Source of the DNA: Clostridia bacterium
Lineage (GTDB): Bacteria > Bacillota > Clostridia > UMGS1883
Assembly (NCBI GenBank): GCA_017468215.1
Contig: JAFUJG010000205.1
Span: 1-12,407, forward strand
Direction: 5' to 3'
DNA: 12,407 nt
Shown: positions 1-7,217 of the stretch, piece after piece
Layout: every line of letters starts with the position of its first letter
How positions within the stretch are numbered: the first letter of the stretch is position 1
Notes under the pieces: model-generated
The model's database searches: none
Told to the model about the DNA's origin: nothing
What the model saw: only the letters and a program-made list of their open reading frames with translations
Translations under genes and position numbers: made by a program

Positions 1-335
1 AAGCCGAGCGTTCCGCCGTCCTTTAACGCCTCTGCCAAAAAATCAATCAACGTCGGCACCTGCGGCTGCCCCATCTTATATAACGTAATGCCGCTTCCCG
101 CAAGCTGCTCTTCTGCCTGCAGGAAATATCTGCCGTCTGTCCAAAGACCGCTTTTTTCACCTGTAAGAGCAAAGGTACCTGCGCTGCCTGTAAAGCCCGA
201 AATCCAATGACGGAAACGGTAGAAGTCTGCCACGTATTCGGATATATGAGGGTCGCCTGTGGGAACAATGTAACCCTGAAGATTATTTTTCGCCATTTCG
301 CCTCTTAAAAGAGCAATCTTTTCATTTGTTGTCAT
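1..335 (-). CDS. pepP: Xaa-Pro aminopeptidase (M24B family), N-terminal part only
   Basis: The first 111 codons of a gene running off the left edge. The start ATG (333-335) follows a GGAGGA ribosome binding site (343-348, 7-nt spacing). The visible protein is the creatinase N-terminal domain of aminopeptidase P. It shows VPTGDPHISEYVADF, WISGFTGSAGT and GLWTDGRYFLQAE, followed by a KMGQPQVPT segment. The last resembles the large three-domain (XPNPEP1-like, about 600 aa) proteins more than the short E. coli PepP. These cytosolic metallopeptidases remove an N-terminal residue that precedes proline. The dinuclear metal site lies in the C-terminal pita-bread domain, outside the window, so activity cannot be judged. 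It begins 14 nt after the tsaD stop codon and is probably the distal gene of the tsaC-tsaD operon. The family assignment is firm; the three-domain subtype is inferred from a short stretch. Confidence 0.88.
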   Translation of the reverse strand, partial: MTTNEKIALLRGEMAKNNLQGYIVPTGDPHISEYVADFYRFRHWISGFTGSAGTFALTGEKSGLWTDGRYFLQAEEQLAGSGITLYKMGQPQVPTLIDFLAEALKDGGTLG

Positions 336-349
336 AAATTAATCCTCCA

Positions 350-1348
350 TTAATCCAATCTCAGTTGCGGTACTGCATTAAGCTCCAGTCCGCCTCTTAC
401 GCCCTTGATATAGTTAAGATATCCTGCACAGGAAATCATGGCACCGTTGTCGGTACATAAATCAATGGGCGGACAGTAAAATTCCATATTGTTTGCCTTG
501 GCGGCATCCTCCATCATTTTTCTCAGGAAGGTGTTTGCAGCAACGCCCCCTGCCAGAGCAATCTTGCTGCAGTTAACACTTTTTGCCGCTTCGATTGTAT
601 TTTCTACAAGGCAGTCGCACACAGCCTTCTGGAAGGATGCGGCAACATCTGCCTTATTTATTTCGTTTCCGTTCTGTTCTTCCTTATGAACGTAGTTTAT
701 AACAGCGGTTTTAACACCCGAAAAGCTGAAATCAAAGCCTGACTTAGGACGAGGGAACTTGATAGCCTCACAATCCCCTTCCTCGGCAAGCTTATTAACC
801 TTGGGACCACCGGGATAGCCCAGCCCCAATACCCTTGCAACCTTGTCGAAGGCTTCTCCTGCCGCATCGTCATGGGTTTGTCCCAAAATTTCAAAGTCGT
901 GATAATCCTTCATGTGCAGTATGTGGCTGTGTCCGCCTGATGCAACAAGGCATACAAAGGGTGGCTCCAGATTTTTGTGTGCAATGTAATTTGCAGCAAT
1001 GTGCCCCTGTATGTGGTTAACAGGCACAATAGGCTTACCCAAGCCGTATGCAAGAGCCTTTGCCGCACTTACACCAACTAAAAGTGCACCCACCAATCCG
1101 GGGGAATATGTAACTGCAACAGCATCAAGCTCCTCTTTTGTAATGCCTGCCTGCTTTATAGCCTCGTCAATAACCCATATTATTTTATCAATATGCTTTC
1201 GTGATGCAATTTCAGGGACAACACCGCCGTAGAGGGTGTGTATATCAATCTGTGAATAAACCACATTGCTTAAAACCTCACGGCCGTCCTTTGTAACAGA
1301 TGCCGCTGTTTCGTCGCAGGATGTTTCTATTCCTAAAATATATGCCAT
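350..1348 (-). CDS. tsaD: tRNA t6A threonylcarbamoyltransferase TsaD
   Basis: 332 aa, normal for the family (about 335-345). TsaD transfers the threonylcarbamoyl group from threonylcarbamoyl-AMP to A37 of ANN-decoding tRNAs in the cytosol, working with TsaB and TsaE. The N-terminus ([18 protein letters not shown]) is the typical ASKHA start. The metal ligands are visible: H112 and H116 in HIQGH and D300 in CTDNGA, matching the H111/H115/D300 pattern known from E. coli. SGGHSH (137-142), [17 protein letters not shown] and LAGGVAAN are further signatures. The start ATG follows AAAGGA with about 8-nt spacing and lies 13 nt after the rimI stop, so the two genes are probably co-transcribed. The rimI-tsaD neighbourhood is widely conserved in bacteria, but the usual partners tsaB and tsaE are absent here and must be encoded elsewhere if t6A is made by the standard route. 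Confidence 0.97.
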   Translation of the reverse strand: MAYILGIETSCDETAASVTKDGREVLSNVVYSQIDIHTLYGGVVPEIASRKHIDKIIWVIDEAIKQAGITKEELDAVAVTYSPGLVGALLVGVSAAKALAYGLGKPIVPVNHIQGHIAANYIAHKNLEPPFVCLVASGGHSHILHMKDYHDFEILGQTHDDAAGEAFDKVARVLGLGYPGGPKVNKLAEEGDCEAIKFPRPKSGFDFSFSGVKTAVINYVHKEEQNGNEINKADVAASFQKAVCDCLVENTIEAAKSVNCSKIALAGGVAANTFLRKMMEDAAKANNMEFYCPPIDLCTDNGAMISCAGYLNYIKGVRGGLELNAVPQLRLD

Positions 1349-1361
1349 AATCTCAGTCCTT

Positions 1362-1793
1362 TCACAATTGTAAATCCATCAGTATTGCATCGCAGATAGG
1401 ATTTTCGTAATAGCCTTTGCGAACACCCACCTCTTTAAAGCCAAGTGATTTGTAAAGGTTTATTGCCGCAGTGTTGTCGCTTCTTACCTCTAAGGTAAAA
1501 ATGGCTACACCGTCTTTTTTTGCAAGCTCTGTAAGCTTTTCAAACAGCTTTTTTGAAAAGCCTTTTCTTCTTAAACAGGGTGCTGTTGCAACAGATATAA
1601 TCTGCCCTTCGTCAAAAACTTTTTCATAGCTAACAAAGGTCATCAGCTCTGTATCAAAAAGCCCGTAGCAATAGTAGCTATCCCTTGCCAGGTCCCTTTC
1701 AAGGGTTTCCTTTTTCAAAGGGTCTGAAAAGCTTTCCTTTTCAATTTTATAAATAGCTTCCAAATCGTCCTTTGTACATCTTCTGACTATCAT
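1362..1793 (-). CDS. rimI: GNAT N-acetyltransferase, RimI type
   Basis: 143 aa, the usual size of RimI. The family transfers acetyl from acetyl-CoA to protein N-termini, classically ribosomal protein bS18. Visible GNAT features are the N-terminal [22 protein letters not shown], the CoA pyrophosphate-binding loop in [16 protein letters not shown] (residues 68-83, with RRKGFS in place of the commoner QxxGxG), and the C-terminal block [20 protein letters not shown]102 and Y114 align with the catalytic Glu103 and Tyr115 known in E. coli RimI. The start ATG overlaps the upstream phosphatase stop by 4 nt (ATGA) and has only a weak ribosome binding site, which suggests translational coupling. The position just before tsaD is typical of rimI. 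The substrate is inferred from family and context; such proteins can acetylate several N-termini. Confidence 0.9.
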   Translation of the reverse strand: MIVRRCTKDDLEAIYKIEKESFSDPLKKETLERDLARDSYYCYGLFDTELMTFVSYEKVFDEGQIISVATAPCLRRKGFSKKLFEKLTELAKKDGVAIFTLEVRSDNTAAINLYKSLGFKEVGVRKGYYENPICDAILMDLQL

Positions 1794-2206
1794 TTCAATT
1801 TCTCAACAATCTTTTCAATATATTCGTACAGCTGCCTTGCACACTTGTCATACTCTGCCTCACTGCCGCCGTATGGGTCTGCAACATCGCTTCCGCCTGC
1901 GTACTCACCTAAGGTAAAAACCTTGTCCTTGCACATAGGCAGCACCGACAAAATTATATTCTTATGACCCTTGGTCATAGTGAGCACCAAATCGCTTTGG
2001 TTAATATCCTCTACACTTAATTGGGTTGATACATGCTTTGAAATATCAATCCCCATTTTTTCCATTGTAACAATTGCCTTTTCACTTGCATTGCCGCCCT
2101 CTGCGCTGATGCCTCGGGATATAGCACCCTTGGAGATGCTGTTGAATATCCCTTCAGCCATAGGGCTGCGGCACGTGTTGCCTGTGCATACAAAAAGCAC
2201 CTTCAT
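1790..2206 (-). CDS. Low-molecular-weight phosphatase, YwlE-like (likely protein-arginine phosphatase)
   Basis: 138 aa with the full low-molecular-weight protein tyrosine phosphatase signature. The P-loop C7-T-G-N-T-C-R13-S is at residues 7-14 and the general acid D110 is in a DPYGG motif. In this family the residue at position 11 separates specificities: B. subtilis YwlE, a protein-arginine phosphatase, has Thr11, while true tyrosine phosphatases such as Wzb usually have Ile (GNICRS). This protein has Thr11, so phospho-arginine is the better guess. Synteny agrees: it directly follows a Sua5-type gene, as ywlE lies close to ywlC in B. subtilis. On the other hand a BY tyrosine kinase gene lies upstream on the same strand, and such kinases are often paired with low-molecular-weight phosphatases, so a role on phosphotyrosine is not excluded. 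The start ATG overlaps the tsaC stop (ATGA) and is preceded by GGAGG. Confidence 0.9.
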   Translation of the reverse strand: MKVLFVCTGNTCRSPMAEGIFNSISKGAISRGISAEGGNASEKAIVTMEKMGIDISKHVSTQLSVEDINQSDLVLTMTKGHKNIILSVLPMCKDKVFTLGEYAGGSDVADPYGGSEAEYDKCARQLYEYIEKIVEKLK

Positions 2207-3192
2207 ATTATCCTGCCTCCTGCCGATTTTAAAAGCCTGTTCCGTATGGCGGTGCCCATGCCTTTGTTTTCAGGCAGCTGAGCATAAATGGTCTTTATGC
2301 CTTCCTCGTCAGCCTTTCTCAAAAGGTAAAAAAGCCTTGCGGCATATTCGGTGTCGGTATCACCTGCAGAGTAAAACCTGTTGCCTTTGGCAATGTGGGC
2401 ATAGTTATTATATGCGATAATTGCTGTACCGTCTTTTTTGTCTGCAGCAAAGCTTTCCATATCGTTAACGGCAAAAACCTCTGCATCGGGGCTGTAATGA
2501 GTGTATTTCATACCGGGGCATTTTGGTGCATCGGCATATTCGCCGCCGAACATACCCTTACCGCAAACTCTTACTATATCCTCTAAGGTTACTGCACCGG
2601 GTCTGAGAATAACGGGCTCGTCCCCGGTCATATCCACAACGGTAGACTCTACACCGATAGAGCAGTCGCCGCCATCGATAATCATGTCAACTCTGCCGTC
2701 CATATCCGCTTTACAATGCTCAAAGGTTGTGGGACTGGGACTGCCCGACAAGTTTGCACTGGGGGCGGCAATGGGCGTACCTGCAATACGTATAAGAGCA
2801 TTTGCCACGCTGTGAGAGGGCATTCTCACGCTTACGGTGTCAAGCCCTGCGGACACTATATCGGGAACCTCTTTACGCCTTTTTAAAATAATTGTCAAGG
2901 GACCTCCCCAGAATTCCTCCATAAGGTTTTTTGCATCCTCGGGAACATATTGGGCAAGCTTTAAAACTGAATCCATATCAGCAATATGGCTTATTAAAGG
3001 ATTGTCGCCGGGTCTGCCTTTTGCAGTGTAAATTTTCTTTACCGCATCGGGGTTAAAGGTATCTGCACCCAGACCGTAAACGGTCTCGGTGGGGAACGCC
3101 ACAAGCCCGCCGTGCTTTATACATTCCGCCGCTTCTTTAAGCGCTTTTTCATCAGGTGCGGCGGGGTCAATTTTTATATAAGCAGTTTTCAT
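2203..3192 (-). CDS. tsaC: Threonylcarbamoyl-AMP synthase, Sua5/TsaC2 type
   Basis: 329 aa from the preferred start. It makes threonylcarbamoyl-AMP from threonine, bicarbonate and ATP, the first step of tRNA t6A37 synthesis; TsaD in the same operon uses the product. The YrdC domain (about 1-200) shows VAFPTETVYGLGAD (31-44), K58-G-R60 in TAKGRPGDNPL, SAPSANLSG and the RPGA end. The linker PGMKYTHYSP (227-236) and a C-terminal Sua5 domain mark this as the long Sua5 form rather than short TsaC. An ATG 21 nt upstream (3211-3213) is in frame but has no ribosome binding site. The chosen ATG (3190-3192) follows AGAAGG with 7-nt spacing. It is probably the first gene of the operon. A strong hairpin lies about 20 nt upstream and no clear promoter is visible between it and the kinase gene. 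Confidence 0.95.
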   Translation of the reverse strand: MKTAYIKIDPAAPDEKALKEAAECIKHGGLVAFPTETVYGLGADTFNPDAVKKIYTAKGRPGDNPLISHIADMDSVLKLAQYVPEDAKNLMEEFWGGPLTIILKRRKEVPDIVSAGLDTVSVRMPSHSVANALIRIAGTPIAAPSANLSGSPSPTTFEHCKADMDGRVDMIIDGGDCSIGVESTVVDMTGDEPVILRPGAVTLEDIVRVCGKGMFGGEYADAPKCPGMKYTHYSPDAEVFAVNDMESFAADKKDGTAIIAYNNYAHIAKGNRFYSAGDTDTEYAARLFYLLRKADEEGIKTIYAQLPENKGMGTAIRNRLLKSAGGRII

Positions 3193-3211
3193 AAAAATAC
3201 CTTCTACATTC

Positions 3212-3249
3212 AAAAAGAAGTATCAATTAACCAACTGATACTTCTTTTT
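3212..3249 (-). terminator. Rho-independent terminator hairpin after the BY-kinase gene
   Basis: A perfect 14-bp stem: 3212-3225 pairs with 3236-3249 around a 10-nt loop (3226-3235). Read on the minus strand the stem ends in CTTCTTTTTG, giving a T-rich tail, and it begins 28 nt after the kinase stop codon. The stem is AT-rich with few G-C pairs. The sequence is nearly symmetrical and would also end transcripts on the plus strand, but no plus-strand gene leads into it. It lies directly upstream of the tsaC ribosome binding site, so it may act as an attenuator as well as a terminator. Confidence 0.8.
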
Positions 3250-3276
3250 TGTTATTTGGTGTAAATCCGATTAAAA

Positions 3277-4704
3277 TCAGTCATTACGTCCGTAACCGTA
3301 ATAGGAGTAGTTATACTTCTTGCTGTAACCACCCGGAAGGATAGATGTGTCAGAAACATTATTGAATACAAAACCAATAATTTCTGCATTGGACTGGCTG
3401 ATATCGTTAACCACACTGATTACATCATCAAGATTTGCACTGTTCTGTCTCACAACAAGAATGCCCGCATCAGTATATTCGGAAATAATTGCCGCATCCG
3501 TAAAGAGCTGAGACGGAGGTGTGTCAACAATGATATAATCATAGTTTTCACGAAGTATATCAATAACCTTCTTAAGACCCTGTGTAGAAAGAATCTCGGA
3601 GGAATTTCCCACAGCCTTAAGTCCGCCGATAATGTCGATGTTATATTTTTTAACATTGACGATAGCATCCTTTACATCGGCCTTGCCGGAGATAACATCA
3701 ATTGCAGGAATCCTGACCATATCCTTTGCATCCACAACTGTTGCAACAGCAGGCTTACGAAGGTCGCAGTCAAGCATAAGCACCTTGTTGCCGTTCTGAG
3801 CAAGGGAAATTGCAATATTTGCACCAACAGTTGTCTTGCCTTCGTTTTCCATGGCACTTGTAACAAGGATTGCCTTGCAGTTGTTTTTCTTGGAAAATCT
3901 TTCGATTTTTGTACGCATGGACTTATAGGTTTCGCTAAACACAAAGCCTGTCTTTTTATTTGTCACAAGCATAGGCTCATGAGCAGCATTCTTGCCTTTT
4001 TTCTTGTTAATGTCAACATGAGGTACCGAACCGATGAGGCTTATGTCAATCTTATCGGTAAGCACGTTGGGGGTCATAACAGTTTTCTTAAGAAGCTGGA
4101 GTACAACAACAACTGCCGCCGCAAGTAATGCTCCCAAAATAAGGCCCAGTGCACCCATCTTGAAAATGTTGTTATTAGCATCGGGAATAACAGGCGGAAG
4201 CGGAGATTCGAGTGCATCAAGGCTTGCCGAATGAACAGTTTCCTTTGCTTTTTCGGGAAGATAAAGGCTTATTGCTGATGCAATTTTATAGGTCTTGTCC
4301 GCATCTTCGCTTCTGACAACAACCTTCATGATGCTTGAGCTTTCAACCAAAGTGGATGAAATGAACTTTTTAATATCTTCATCTATGCCTGTTTCAGCTT
4401 TAATCCTCTGGATAAAGTCATGGCTCTTTATTACATAAGAATAAGTATTAGCCAGATATTCCGCTACAACGAAGTCGTTAGGATTAAGTGTCGAATCGTT
4501 GGTGGAACTTTTTGAGTTTATAACATAGCTTATAGTTGATGTATAGCTGGGCACATATGTAACTGCCGCAAAAATAACACCAATAAGAGCACAGATAAGA
4601 CCGCATGCAAGGATAGCCTTCCACTTGTCAAGGACACACCTTAAAAGTATCATTATTTCTATACCTGACTCGTTTTCTTCATACATAGTCTTTTCGTAAG
4701 TCAC
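3277..4704 (-). CDS. Bacterial tyrosine kinase with fused Wzz chain-length domain (Wzc/CpsD type)
   Basis: 475 aa from a GTG start (4702-4704) preceded by GGGAGG at 7-nt spacing; an in-frame TTG five codons earlier lies inside that ribosome binding site and is unlikely. Domains in order: short cytosolic N-terminus; TM1 (about 30-51); extracellular Wzz-like region (about 52-180); TM2 (about 183-206); cytosolic BY-kinase domain. Walker A is in TSAMENEGKTT (K290), Walker A' is LMLDCDLRKP (309-318) and Walker B is IIVDTPP (391-397). The oligomerisation motif EX2RX2R is present as E258-x2-K261-x2-R264, with the first Arg replaced by Lys. The tail holds six tyrosines (460, 464, 466, 468, 469, 471), the usual autophosphorylation cluster. 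Such proteins control polysaccharide export and chain length. Gram-positive versions are often split into two proteins; this one is fused. No glycosyltransferase, polymerase or flippase gene is in the window, so its pathway is unknown. Confidence 0.93.
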   Translation of the reverse strand: MTYEKTMYEENESGIEIMILLRCVLDKWKAILACGLICALIGVIFAAVTYVPSYTSTISYVINSKSSTNDSTLNPNDFVVAEYLANTYSYVIKSHDFIQRIKAETGIDEDIKKFISSTLVESSSIMKVVVRSEDADKTYKIASAISLYLPEKAKETVHSASLDALESPLPPVIPDANNNIFKMGALGLILGALLAAAVVVVLQLLKKTVMTPNVLTDKIDISLIGSVPHVDINKKKGKNAAHEPMLVTNKKTGFVFSETYKSMRTKIERFSKKNNCKAILVTSAMENEGKTTVGANIAISLAQNGNKVLMLDCDLRKPAVATVVDAKDMVRIPAIDVISGKADVKDAIVNVKKYNIDIIGGLKAVGNSSEILSTQGLKKVIDILRENYDYIIVDTPPSQLFTDAAIISEYTDAGILVVRQNSANLDDVISVVNDISQSNAEIIGFVFNNVSDTSILPGGYSKKYNYSYYGYGRND

Positions 4705-4738
4705 TCCATCGCCTCCCAAAAAACATTATATCATAGTA

Positions 4739-4767
4739 ATTATAGCTTTTTTTCTCATTAAAGTCAA
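4739..4767 (-). promoter_or_regulatory. Sigma-A promoter of the BY-kinase gene
   Basis: On the minus strand TTGACT (4762-4767) and TATAAT (4739-4744) are separated by 17 nt, a near-consensus housekeeping promoter. A start near 4732 would give a leader of about 28 nt that includes the GGGAGG ribosome binding site (4712-4717). A second TATAAT (4725-4730) lies downstream without a matching -35. The -35 box sits only 4 nt from the left end of the palindromic element at 4771. Confidence 0.82.
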
Positions 4768-4770
4768 GTA

Positions 4771-4947
4771 TAAGGTGAGGTGAGGTCGACCCCATATGCC
4801 CTTTTCTTGTTAAAATTGTGTCTTTTCGGCTTGTCAATTTTGAAAGGCGACAGCCTATCGGCAATTTCCGCACCAAAAATCCATCAATTTTTCCTGCGAA
4901 AAGGGTCATCGATTAAAACCATATTGGGTCGGGTTCTCCTCACCTTA
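4771..4947. repeat. 177-bp imperfect palindrome, MITE-like intergenic element
   Basis: The ends are perfect 10-bp inverted repeats: TAAGGTGAGG (4771-4780) and CCTCACCTTA (4938-4947). Pairing continues inward, 4782-4798 against 4920-4936, with a few mismatches. It resumes at CCCTTTTC (4799-4806) with GAAAAGGG (4898-4905), and at AAAATTG (4812-4818) with CAATTTT (4885-4891). Two of the imperfect pairs (4784/4934 and 4786/4932) are G-U wobbles when the plus strand is RNA but A-C clashes on the minus strand, which favours a plus-strand transcript if the element is transcribed. It lies between the divergent promoters of the kinase gene and nrdD. No convincing target-site duplication or coding sequence is visible. 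It could be a MITE, a dispersed repeat, or a structured RNA; copy number in the genome would decide. Confidence 0.65.
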
Positions 4948-4985
4948 CCCCACGGTTATCAGCTTTTTTTGCATTTAAAAAGAAA

Positions 4986-5033
4986 ACACAATATGTTGTA
5001 TTTTTCTATTGACAATAATACAATATTTGTGTA
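4986..5033. promoter_or_regulatory. Probable NrdR boxes upstream of nrdD
   Basis: ACACAATATGTTGTAT (4986-5001) matches 14 of 16 positions of the known NrdR consensus ACACWATATATWGTGT. A weaker partner, ATACAATATTTGTGTA (5018-5033), begins exactly 32 bp later; it fits the first half well and matches the second half only if one base is missing. Paired boxes about three helical turns apart are the usual NrdR arrangement. The first box lies just upstream of the -35 element and the second covers the -35/-10 spacer, so binding would be expected to repress nrdD. NrdR senses nucleotide (ATP/dATP) status. The nrdR gene itself is not in the window. Confidence 0.72.
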
Positions 5034-5037
5034 TAAT
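5009..5037 (+). promoter_or_regulatory. Consensus sigma-A promoter of nrdD-nrdG
   Basis: TTGACA (5009-5014) and TATAAT (5032-5037) match the consensus perfectly with an optimal 17-bp spacer. Transcription should start near 5044, giving a leader of about 33 nt that contains the nrdD ribosome binding site. A promoter this strong fits with control by a repressor, and probable NrdR boxes surround it. Confidence 0.9.
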
Positions 5038-5076
5038 TCATAATGATTTAGATTGATATATATTCGGAGGTGCGAG

Positions 5077-7203
5077 ATGAAAGTTATTAAAAGAGACGGT
5101 TCTACGGTTGATTTTGACCGTTCCAAAATAGCATTGGCAATTACAAAAGCTAATAACGCAGTTGACGAGCCTTATCGTATAACAGATGACCAGATTGAAG
5201 AAATCGTTTGTGAAATTGAAAAGGTTCATCGCCAGAGAGTTCTTGTAGAGGATATTCAGGACATGGTTGAGTCACGTCTTATGGCGGCAGGTAAATATGA
5301 GCTTGCAAAAACCTACATAATCTACCGTTATAACCGTGCCCTTGTACGTAAGGCAAACACAACAGACGAGTCTATCCTTACACTTATCAAAAATTCCAAC
5401 AAGGACCTTATGGAGGAAAACTCCAACAAAAACGCAGTTATGGCTGCAACACAGCGTGACCTTATCGCAGGTGAAGTAAGTAAGGACTTAACAAAGCGTA
5501 TCCTTCTTCCCGAGCACATTTCAAAGGCTCACGACGAAGGTGCAATCCACTTCCATGATGCGGACTACTTCCTTCAGCCCATTTTCAACTGCTGTCTTAT
5601 AAACATCGGTGATATGCTTGACAACGGTACAGTTATGAATGGCAAGCTTATCGAAAGCCCCAAGAGCTTCCAGGTTGCATGTACTATCATGACCCAGATT
5701 ATAGCATCTGTTGCTTGCGGTCAGTACGGCGGTCAAAGCGTTGATATTTCCCACTTGGGCAAATACCTCAGACGCAGCCGTGAAAAGTTTGTGCGCCAGC
5801 TTACAGAGCAGTTCGGCGAAACTCTTGATGCAGAAACAATCAATAAAATTGTTACACAGCGCCTTAATGACGAATTAAAGAGTGGTGTACAGACCATCCA
5901 GTACCAGATTAACACTCTTATGACAACAAACGGTCAGTCACCCTTTGTTACTCTTTTCCTCAACCTTAAGCAGGGCGATGAATACATCGAAGAAAACGCT
6001 ATGATTATTGAGGAAATCCTCCGTCAGAGATATGAGGGCATCAAGAACGAATGCGGTGTGTATGTTACACCTGCTTTCCCCAAGCTTATCTATGTTCTTG
6101 ACGAGCATAACTGTCTTAAGGGCGGTAAGTATGACTATATTACACGTCTTGCGGTAAAGTGCTCCGCAAAGAGACTTTATCCGGACTATATCTCCGCAAA
6201 GAAAATGCGTGAAAACTACGAAAACAACGTATTCTCGCCCATGGGCTGCCGCAGCTTCCTTTCGCATTGGAAGGACGAGAACGGTAATTACAAGTTCGAG
6301 GGCAGATTCAACCAGGGAGTTGTTTCCTTAAACCTTCCTCAGATTGGTATTCTTGCTAAAAAGGACGAGGACAAGTTCTGGGAAATCTTGAACGAAAGAC
6401 TTCTTCTTTGTAAGGAAGCTCTCCTTTGCCGTCACCAGTCGCTTGAGGGCACAATCTCCGACACAAGCCCTGTTCATTGGCAGTACGGTGCAATTGCCCG
6501 CCTGGAAAAGGGCGAGGTTATCGACAAGTATCTCCACGACGGTTATTCTACAATCTCGCTTGGTTACATTGGTCTTTATGAGGTTACAAAGCTTATGTGC
6601 GGCACAAGCCATACAGAGGGCGAAGGTGCTGAATTTGCAATCCGTCTTATGAAGCGTCTCCGCAGTGCATGTGAGGAATGGAAAGCCGAAACAGGTCTTG
6701 GCTTTGGTCTTTACGGAACTCCCGCCGAGAGCCTTTGCTACCGTTTTGCCCGCATCGACAAGGAAAGATTCGGCACAATCGAGGATGTTACCGACAAGGG
6801 CTATTACACCAACTCCTACCATATTGATGTGCGTGAAGATATTGATGCATTTTCTAAGTTCGAATTTGAAAGCCAGTTCCAGAAGATTTCTTCCGGCGGT
6901 GCTATCAGCTATATCGAAATTCCCAACATGCGTCACAACCTTCCTGCACTTGAAACACTTGTGCGTTTCATTTACGATAATATCCAGTATGCCGAATTCA
7001 ACACAAAGAGTGACTATTGTCACGAATGCGGCTACGACGGCGAAATCATGATAAACGACAATTTAGAGTGGGAATGTCCCTCCTGCCATAACAAGGACCA
7101 GAAGAAGATGAACGTTACACGCCGCACCTGCGGATACCTTGGCGAAAACTTCTGGAACGTAGGCAAAACAAAGGAAATTAAAGCAAGAGTTCTCCACTTA
7201 TAA
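5077..7203 (+). CDS. nrdD: Anaerobic (class III) ribonucleoside-triphosphate reductase NrdD
   Basis: 708 aa, typical length. It reduces ribonucleoside triphosphates to dNTPs in the cytosol using a glycyl radical. The N-terminal ATP-cone (about 1-92, beginning MKVIKRDGSTVDFD) senses ATP/dATP. The catalytic ten-stranded barrel includes the segments NCCLINIGDMLDNG, SVACGQYGGQS and MGCRSFLSHW, which hold candidate active-site cysteines. Near the C-terminus is a four-cysteine zinc site (C648, C651, C667, C670). It is followed by RRTCGYLG, where G686 is the expected radical residue. The start ATG (5077-5079) follows GGAGG with about 6-nt spacing; an in-frame upstream start at 5053 lacks a ribosome binding site. 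The nrdG gene starts 14 nt downstream. NrdD is inactivated by oxygen, which implies an anaerobic lifestyle. NrdR boxes precede the gene. Confidence 0.98.
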   Translation: MKVIKRDGSTVDFDRSKIALAITKANNAVDEPYRITDDQIEEIVCEIEKVHRQRVLVEDIQDMVESRLMAAGKYELAKTYIIYRYNRALVRKANTTDESILTLIKNSNKDLMEENSNKNAVMAATQRDLIAGEVSKDLTKRILLPEHISKAHDEGAIHFHDADYFLQPIFNCCLINIGDMLDNGTVMNGKLIESPKSFQVACTIMTQIIASVACGQYGGQSVDISHLGKYLRRSREKFVRQLTEQFGETLDAETINKIVTQRLNDELKSGVQTIQYQINTLMTTNGQSPFVTLFLNLKQGDEYIEENAMIIEEILRQRYEGIKNECGVYVTPAFPKLIYVLDEHNCLKGGKYDYITRLAVKCSAKRLYPDYISAKKMRENYENNVFSPMGCRSFLSHWKDENGNYKFEGRFNQGVVSLNLPQIGILAKKDEDKFWEILNERLLLCKEALLCRHQSLEGTISDTSPVHWQYGAIARLEKGEVIDKYLHDGYSTISLGYIGLYEVTKLMCGTSHTEGEGAEFAIRLMKRLRSACEEWKAETGLGFGLYGTPAESLCYRFARIDKERFGTIEDVTDKGYYTNSYHIDVREDIDAFSKFEFESQFQKISSGGAISYIEIPNMRHNLPALETLVRFIYDNIQYAEFNTKSDYCHECGYDGEIMINDNLEWECPSCHNKDQKKMNVTRRTCGYLGENFWNVGKTKEIKARVLHL

Positions 7204-7217
7204 GGACGGTACTGATT

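Noticed and set aside
1971..2420. Open frame of 149 codons on the plus strand across the phosphatase and tsaC genes
   Set aside because: It is antisense to two well-supported genes and shows no family features.
3193..3213. Upstream in-frame ATG for tsaC
   Set aside because: No ribosome binding site; the proper AGAAGG site lies inside the extension and serves the ATG at 3192.
4679..4909. 76-codon minus-strand frame over the palindromic element and kinase promoter
   Set aside because: It crosses the kinase promoter and start region in another frame and lacks start signals.
4780..5043. 87-codon plus-strand frame in the divergent intergenic region
   Set aside because: It starts in the palindromic element and runs through the nrdD promoter and NrdR boxes; no ribosome binding site.
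6328..7023. Long open frame of 231 codons antisense to nrdD
   Set aside because: It lies fully inside nrdD on the opposite strand, has no ribosome binding site or recognisable motif, and is explained by nrdD codon use.
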